The notes below the pieces were generated by a model, which was not told where the DNA came from, did not search any database, and saw nothing but the letters and a program-made list of their open reading frames with translations. From positions 2,583,318-2,647,317 of the forward strand of contig NZ_CP150886.1 of assembly GCF_038050375.1 (NCBI RefSeq): a stretch of 64,000 nt of DNA, read 5' to 3'. Within the stretch, counting starts at the first letter, position 1, and every line of letters begins with the position of its first letter. This stretch comes from Okeanomitos corallinicola TIOX110. GTDB taxonomy: Bacteria; Cyanobacteriota; Cyanobacteriia; Cyanobacteriales; Nostocaceae. The translations under genes were made by a program, and so were the position numbers. Positions 59,700-64,000 of the stretch are shown piece by piece.

Positions 59700-60542
59700 C
59701 TAAGCTGCAAAATACATTACTTTTCCCCCATAAGCCAGATTGAGATTTTTTTCTGTTAGGACTTGTTGACGAGAACCTGTTGCTATTAAGTCACGATTGA
59801 GTAAAATTAAATCATCAAAATGGGTGATTGATTCCCCTAAATCATGGTTCACTACTAAGACAATTTTTTGTGCTGCTGCTAGTTCTTGGAAAACTTCGAA
59901 AACTACGCTTTGGGTTTTTTGATCTATCCCCACAAAGGGTTCGTCAAAACAAAAAATATCTGCTTGTTGGGTTAATGCACGGGCTAAAAATACTCTCTGT
60001 TGTTGGCCTCCTGATAATTCTCCGATGGTGCGATCGCTATATTCTCTCATTCCTACCCGTTCTAAGGCCTCTTTGGCTATTTGGCGGCTAACTGTAGAAA
60101 AACTCCGCAACCAACCTGTTTTTTTGATTCTTCCCATCATCACTACATCCCACACCGTAGCTGGGTAGTTCCAGTCAATTTGGTTTCTTTGTGGTACATA
60201 AGCAACTTTGTCTAATTGCTGCATTAATGGTTTGTTTTTGTATAAAACATTGCCATGACTCATGGGAACTAATCCCAAAATTGCTTTCATTAAGGTACTT
60301 TTACCCGCCCCATTCGGTCCAAATATTCCTGTCAGTTTTCCTGGTTTAACGATGCAGTTCACATCCCTTAGTGCTTCCTGTGTCCGGTAATGTACTCCGA
60401 GATGAGAAATATTTATAGACTCTGGGAAATTCATATTAATAGATTTTATTGCTGGTACTGGTCTTGTCTGTGTTTGTCTCCGTAATGGATTAAATTTTTG
60501 GTAAAAAGAAATATTTTCCATAACCGTAGTTAAATTATTCAC
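59700..60542 (-). CDS. mntA: Manganese/zinc ABC transporter ATP-binding protein
   Basis: The ATPase has Walker A GPNGAGKSTLM, Q loop VAYVPQRNQIDW, signature LSGGQQQRVFLARAL, Walker B ADIFCFDEP and the H loop LVVNHD. The frame begins at GTG 60542; ATG 60521 or a Met about 36 residues in are alternatives, because the ABC domain starts near SINISHLGVHYRTQ. It energises import through MntB. The gene is transcribed away from mntC. Confidence 0.88.
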   Translation of the reverse strand: MNNLTTVMENISFYQKFNPLRRQTQTRPVPAIKSINMNFPESINISHLGVHYRTQEALRDVNCIVKPGKLTGIFGPNGAGKSTLMKAILGLVPMSHGNVLYKNKPLMQQLDKVAYVPQRNQIDWNYPATVWDVVMMGRIKKTGWLRSFSTVSRQIAKEALERVGMREYSDRTIGELSGGQQQRVFLARALTQQADIFCFDEPFVGIDQKTQSVVFEVFQELAAAQKIVLVVNHDLGESITHFDDLILLNRDLIATGSRQQVLTEKNLNLAYGGKVMYFAA

Positions 60543-60648
60543 TACTTTGAGCTTACTATAAAAATGAGAGAAATATGAAAAATTGTATAATTAAAAATCA
60601 TCTCTCACATAATTAAATCTCATAACTAGGATCAGGGATATTACTGAA

Positions 60649-61593
60649 ATGAATAAAACCAAAATTTCCCGGTTGTGTCTGGGTATATTTTTACCTTTAG
60701 CTTTATTTGGCTGTTCTGCTGCTGAGTCTCAGTTACAGGAAGATGATAAACCGCAGGTTGTTGCAACTAGCACGATCATTGCGGACTTAACAGCAGAAAT
60801 TGCCCAAGAGGAAATTAAATTAACTGGAATTCTTCAACCTGGTGCAGATCCTCATGTTTATGAACCTGTCCCCGCAGATAGTCGAGTTTTGGAAACCGCA
60901 GATTTAATTTTGTACAACGGTTATAACTTAGAACCAGGACTGATTAAGTTAATGAATGCGGCAGGAGGTAAAGTCAAAAAGGTAGCCGTGGGGGAAGTTG
61001 TCCAACCTTTAAAATTAGAAAAAAGCAAAGGGGAAATTGTCCCAGATCCTCATGTTTGGGGAAGTGTAGAAAACGTTATAGCTATGGTTAAGGCAATTAC
61101 ACAGGCATTAATTGAGTTATCACCGGCAGACAAGGATAAATTTACTGAAAATGCCGCCCAACTTACCAAGGAATTACAAAAATTACATACGTGGATTCAA
61201 CAACAAATTCAAACCATCCCCGCAGATAAACGGAAACTGATTACTACCCATGATGCCTTTCAATATTATGCTAATACATACCAGATGGAAATTGCGGGAA
61301 CTTTAATAGGTATTAGCACGGAAGAACAACCAAGCGCCCAAACAGTTAAAAACCTGGTGGATGCAATTAAAAAAATGGGTGTACCGGCGATTTTTGCCGA
61401 AACAACAATCAATCCTGCTTTAATTAAAACTGTAGCTGAAGAGGCAGGGGTTAAACTCTCACCAACTCCTCTTTACTCTGATTCCATTGGTGCAAAAGGA
61501 AGTAGTGGAGATACTTACATCAAAATGATGGAAGCAAATACCCGCGCTATTGTGGAAGCTTTAGGGGGAAAATATACCCCTTTTCAACCATAG
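60649..61593 (+). CDS. mntC: Manganese-binding lipoprotein MntC
   Basis: The 314-residue cluster A-I binding protein has a lipobox (LALFGC, Cys22). Metal ligands are in order: His in PGADPHVYEPVPADSR, His in VPDPHVWGS, Glu in IFAETTINP and Asp in LYSDSIG. It lacks the His-rich loop typical of ZnuA, which favours manganese. It delivers metal to MntB/MntA, encoded divergently rather than in one operon, so co-regulation would act from the 106-bp shared promoter region. Confidence 0.88.
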   Translation: MNKTKISRLCLGIFLPLALFGCSAAESQLQEDDKPQVVATSTIIADLTAEIAQEEIKLTGILQPGADPHVYEPVPADSRVLETADLILYNGYNLEPGLIKLMNAAGGKVKKVAVGEVVQPLKLEKSKGEIVPDPHVWGSVENVIAMVKAITQALIELSPADKDKFTENAAQLTKELQKLHTWIQQQIQTIPADKRKLITTHDAFQYYANTYQMEIAGTLIGISTEEQPSAQTVKNLVDAIKKMGVPAIFAETTINPALIKTVAEEAGVKLSPTPLYSDSIGAKGSSGDTYIKMMEANTRAIVEALGGKYTPFQP

Positions 61594-61597
61594 TAGT

Positions 61598-61629
61598 TAG
61601 GGCTTACTGGTAGCGTAGTGTAAGCCCTA
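61598..61629 (+). terminator. Hairpin after mntC
   Basis: TAGGGCTTAC and GTAAGCCCTA form a perfect 10-bp stem with a 12-base loop, starting 5 bases after the stop. ACTTATTGATT follows. It is a terminator or a dispersed hairpin. A second weaker stem (CCTAAG/CTTAGG) lies at 61680-61699. Confidence 0.7.
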
Positions 61630-61870
61630 CTTATTGATTACTTTACACTTCCTTAAAGTATTTTTTCAAACTAAAAGACCCTAAGTGATTAAGCTTAGGT
61701 GATAGACGTAATTATTGCTGTATATATTTTTTAGCTTTATGTTTTTTACAAATGTCAAATGTAATCAGTATTTTTAAGTACGTATTAATACTGTATTTTT
61801 AAAGATTCAATGATTTTTTATTTGACTTTTCAGTAAAAATCCTTAATAATGATTCTCGTACAAATTCAAG

Positions 61871-62227
61871 ATGAAAATCATTAACTTAGACATTAGAGTT
61901 ATGCTCATACAAAAAAATTCATCTAAAATATGTAAGCCAATTCCCATCAATACAAAAAATAGGGTTAAACATTTATTATGTCTGCGCCAAACTTTTTTAT
62001 TTCTATTTATCTTTAGTCTACCCTTTAATACCTACGGAATATTGAAGGTAATATCACTTGTATCTAATTCTTCTTCTATATCTATTTATCCTGCTAAAAT
62101 CAACGAAGAAACTTCCTATCATCCCACATCTATTCCTTGGATTGACAATTCATCATCATGTGAGAAATCTGGTAGAGTATGGGAAAATGAGCAGTGTTGG
62201 GATGGTGAACACAGCGCATTATTTTAA
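61871..62227 (+). CDS. Small single-helix protein with C-terminal Cys motif
   Basis: The 118-residue product has a basic N-terminus, one membrane helix (LFLFIFSLPFNTYGILKVIS) and a C-terminal CEKSGRVWENEQCWDGEHS motif. Two Cys flank RVW and CWD/EHS residues, a pattern I have seen in small cyanobacterial proteins without known function. The tail is probably extracytoplasmic, with a possible disulfide. The start is uncertain (61871 or the Met at 61901). It is flanked by long non-coding stretches. Confidence 0.55.
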   Translation: MKIINLDIRVMLIQKNSSKICKPIPINTKNRVKHLLCLRQTFLFLFIFSLPFNTYGILKVISLVSNSSSISIYPAKINEETSYHPTSIPWIDNSSSCEKSGRVWENEQCWDGEHSALF

Positions 62228-62312
62228 ACATGATTTTAAATAGTAATTAAGATAGGTCACAAAACCCAAATTTCCGATATAAATAGATATGTAATCTATT
62301 ATTGCTTTCACC

Positions 62313-63677
62313 TTGTCTCAACCGAACACAGTCCGTAACCAGCAAGAAACCCATCTCAATCGCGCCCGTGCTAGTCTTAGACAGGCAATATCTTGGTATG
62401 GATATCTCCGCAAGTCAGGACAGCTATCCGCAAAACCAGAATTAGCAAGTTTAGTTAAACCCGAAATAGAAGTTTTAACCAATACCCTCAGCAAACTAGA
62501 TGGAAATGTCGTCAGAATAGCGGCTTTTGGTTTGGTAAGTCGTGGTAAGTCTGCGGTGTTGAATTCTTTGTTAGGGGAAAAAATACTGCAAACAGGACCT
62601 TTGAATGGTGTGACGCAATGGCCGCGATCGCTACGTTGGAAACCAGGCGGAAAAGTTGTAGTGGAATTAATTGATACCCCCGGCTTAGATGAAATTGAGG
62701 GAGAAACTAGAGCGGAAATGGCGCGAGATGTCGCACAACAGGCAGATTTAATTTTATTTGTGGTTTCTGGAGATATTACTAGAACTGAATATCAAGCATT
62801 TCTAGAGTTACGTAAATCTCAAAAACCATTGATTTTAGTATTTAATAAAATTGACTTATATCCAGATACAGATAGAACCAAAATTTATCAGAATTTGCAA
62901 AGGCTAAGTCTAGGAAATACCCAAGGTGTATTTAATAAACAAGATATTTTACCTGATGAAATTGTCATGGTTGCAGCTGAACCTGCACCGATGGAAGTGA
63001 GGATAGAATATCCTGATGGGAAGGTAAGTTATGAGTGGGAAACACCACCGCCCCAAGTAGAAGAATTAAAACAAACTATTTTAAATATTTTAAATCGAGA
63101 AGGGCGATCATTACTAGCTTTAAATGCCCTAGTGCAAGCGCGAGATGTAGAAAAAGTAATTGCCGAAAAAACCCTTAATTTCCGTCAAAAAGAAGCAGAA
63201 GATATTATTTGGAAATTTGCCAGATATAAAGCTCTCGCTATTGCTTTAAATCCCATCGCTTTTTTAGATATAATCGGTGGTTTGGTTACAGATTTGGCTT
63301 TAATTCGTTCTTTGGCTAAATTGTATTCTTTACCAATGACAAGTTATGAAGCTACCAATTTATTAAAAACAATTCTATTCAGTTCTGGTGGTTTATTATT
63401 AGGAGAATTAGGCAGCAGTTTTGTACTAGGATTAGGTAAAAGTGCAGCAGCGATCGCCAGTGGTGAAAATCCCTTAAATATTACTACCTTTGGTTTTAGT
63501 GCGATCGCCCAAGCAGGCATAGCTGGGTATGGTGCTTACACCGTCGGTAAAGCAGCCCAAATTTATTTAGAAAAAGGCTGTACCTGGGGGCAATTAGGAG
63601 CAAGTACCGTCATTCAAGAGATATTATCTCAAGTTGATAAAAACACCATTTTATATAGGTTAAGAGAAGATTTATAA
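62313..63677 (+). CDS. Dynamin/Era-like GTPase with DUF697 membrane domain
   Basis: The 454-residue protein starts at TTG 62313. It has a P-loop GTPase domain: G1 GLVSRGKS (73-80), G3 DTPGLDE (121-127), G4 NKID (178-181). The C-terminal part has hydrophobic helices of DUF697 type (ALNPIAFLDIIGGLVTDLAL; GFSAIAQAGIAGYGAYTVGK). Such proteins associate with membranes and are widespread in cyanobacteria. The cellular task is unknown. Confidence 0.85.
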   Translation: MSQPNTVRNQQETHLNRARASLRQAISWYGYLRKSGQLSAKPELASLVKPEIEVLTNTLSKLDGNVVRIAAFGLVSRGKSAVLNSLLGEKILQTGPLNGVTQWPRSLRWKPGGKVVVELIDTPGLDEIEGETRAEMARDVAQQADLILFVVSGDITRTEYQAFLELRKSQKPLILVFNKIDLYPDTDRTKIYQNLQRLSLGNTQGVFNKQDILPDEIVMVAAEPAPMEVRIEYPDGKVSYEWETPPPQVEELKQTILNILNREGRSLLALNALVQARDVEKVIAEKTLNFRQKEAEDIIWKFARYKALAIALNPIAFLDIIGGLVTDLALIRSLAKLYSLPMTSYEATNLLKTILFSSGGLLLGELGSSFVLGLGKSAAAIASGENPLNITTFGFSAIAQAGIAGYGAYTVGKAAQIYLEKGCTWGQLGASTVIQEILSQVDKNTILYRLREDL

Positions 63678-63963
63678 GGTTAAGTAGAGGTTAAGAGATA
63701 AATATGCAATCCTCATAATTTAGTATAATTTAGTTAAACCCGCACAGCAGTCAGAGTTTTTGATAAATCGGTAGATTTCAAATTAGGATTTTTGACACAA
63801 GCTTAAAAAATCCGATAGATGACAACTTGTTGATTTTACATTGATTTTAGATTTGGATAGGCTTACAAAGACGATAAAAAAGACTACCATATCCTTTAGC
63901 TGCAAAAGCTAAATAGAAATCATAGTTAATTCATGAAACCTAAATTCTGTAGGGGTGTATAGT
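63678..63963. other. Intergenic region at right end
   Basis: No gene seen; the stretch is AT-rich and presumably contains the promoter of the gene starting at 63964. Confidence 0.5.
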
Positions 63964-64000
63964 ATGGCAAAAGTATTAATAATTGGTGCAGGTGGAGTAG
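63964..64000 (+). CDS. Saccharopine dehydrogenase-like protein (N-terminus only)
   Basis: Only 12 codons are in the window: MAKVLIIGAGGV. This matches the Rossmann start of saccharopine/carboxynorspermidine dehydrogenase-like proteins, which begin AKVLIIGAGGVG. Other NAD-binding proteins could begin the same way. Confidence 0.5.
   Translation, partial: MAKVLIIGAGGV

Overview
The window reads as chromosome of a low-GC filamentous cyanobacterium, most likely a heterocyst-forming Nostocales (Anabaena/Dolichospermum/Nostoc type). Support comes from many HIP1 octamers (GCGATCGC), tandem heptamers of the GTCACCT type, cyanobacteria-restricted families (DUF1822, DUF3155, DUF3593, DUF2499, DUF3611), an SLH/OprB porin, a SphR-SphS-PhoU locus, MntC-type manganese transport and relics of psbA and xisH. 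The genus call is inference. No rRNA, tRNA or CRISPR array was recognised.

Positions 1-24 kb are accessory and repeat-rich. They hold a sigma-70-like gene beside a DUF1822 gene, a psbA (D1) relic, a 3'-altered ISKra4-type transposase, a complete DDE insertion sequence with 21-bp inverted repeats, an Rpn-type nuclease gene flanked by three copies of a ~103-bp repeat, an internally deleted 463-bp derivative of an IS4-type element whose full-length copy lies at 12.7-14.2 kb, several orphan nuclease genes (Uma2, type I R-like), a MazE/MazF pair whose toxin carries an unusual insertion, and a nested junk region (IS66-type fragment, IS4 element, group II intron-like remnant). At 16.7-19.9 kb lies a coherent group: a microbial PARG, an HD-Pnk end-healing enzyme, an unannotated 44-codon ORF and an RNA ligase. 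This is the best candidate for an under-described functional system.

Positions 24-49 kb are mostly core genome: hisS, an exosortase-type secreted protein, an aldehyde dehydrogenase, csaB, the overlapping DUF2499/DUF3593 pair, hisA, sphR-sphS-phoU, a Crp-family regulator, an OprB-like porin, two paralogous secreted proteins (one with SLH domains), a GAF histidine kinase, small cyanobacterial families and serS.

Positions 49-64 kb hold a HigB/HigA toxin-antitoxin pair with two hairpins between its genes, hemB, a persulfide-handling operon (ETHE1-like dioxygenase, rhodanese, TauE exporter) divergent from an ArsR/BigR-like repressor across a perfect palindrome, hemA, glpX, grxC, a divergent manganese ABC transporter, a DUF697-type GTPase and the first codons of a saccharopine-dehydrogenase-like gene.

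A recurring theme is that short dispersed palindromic repeats have entered coding sequence. One gives the same peptide tail (ELLAAALRYR) to a transposase and a histidine phosphatase, one adds 19 residues inside a Uma2 nuclease, and one appears to place a stop codon in a small gene.
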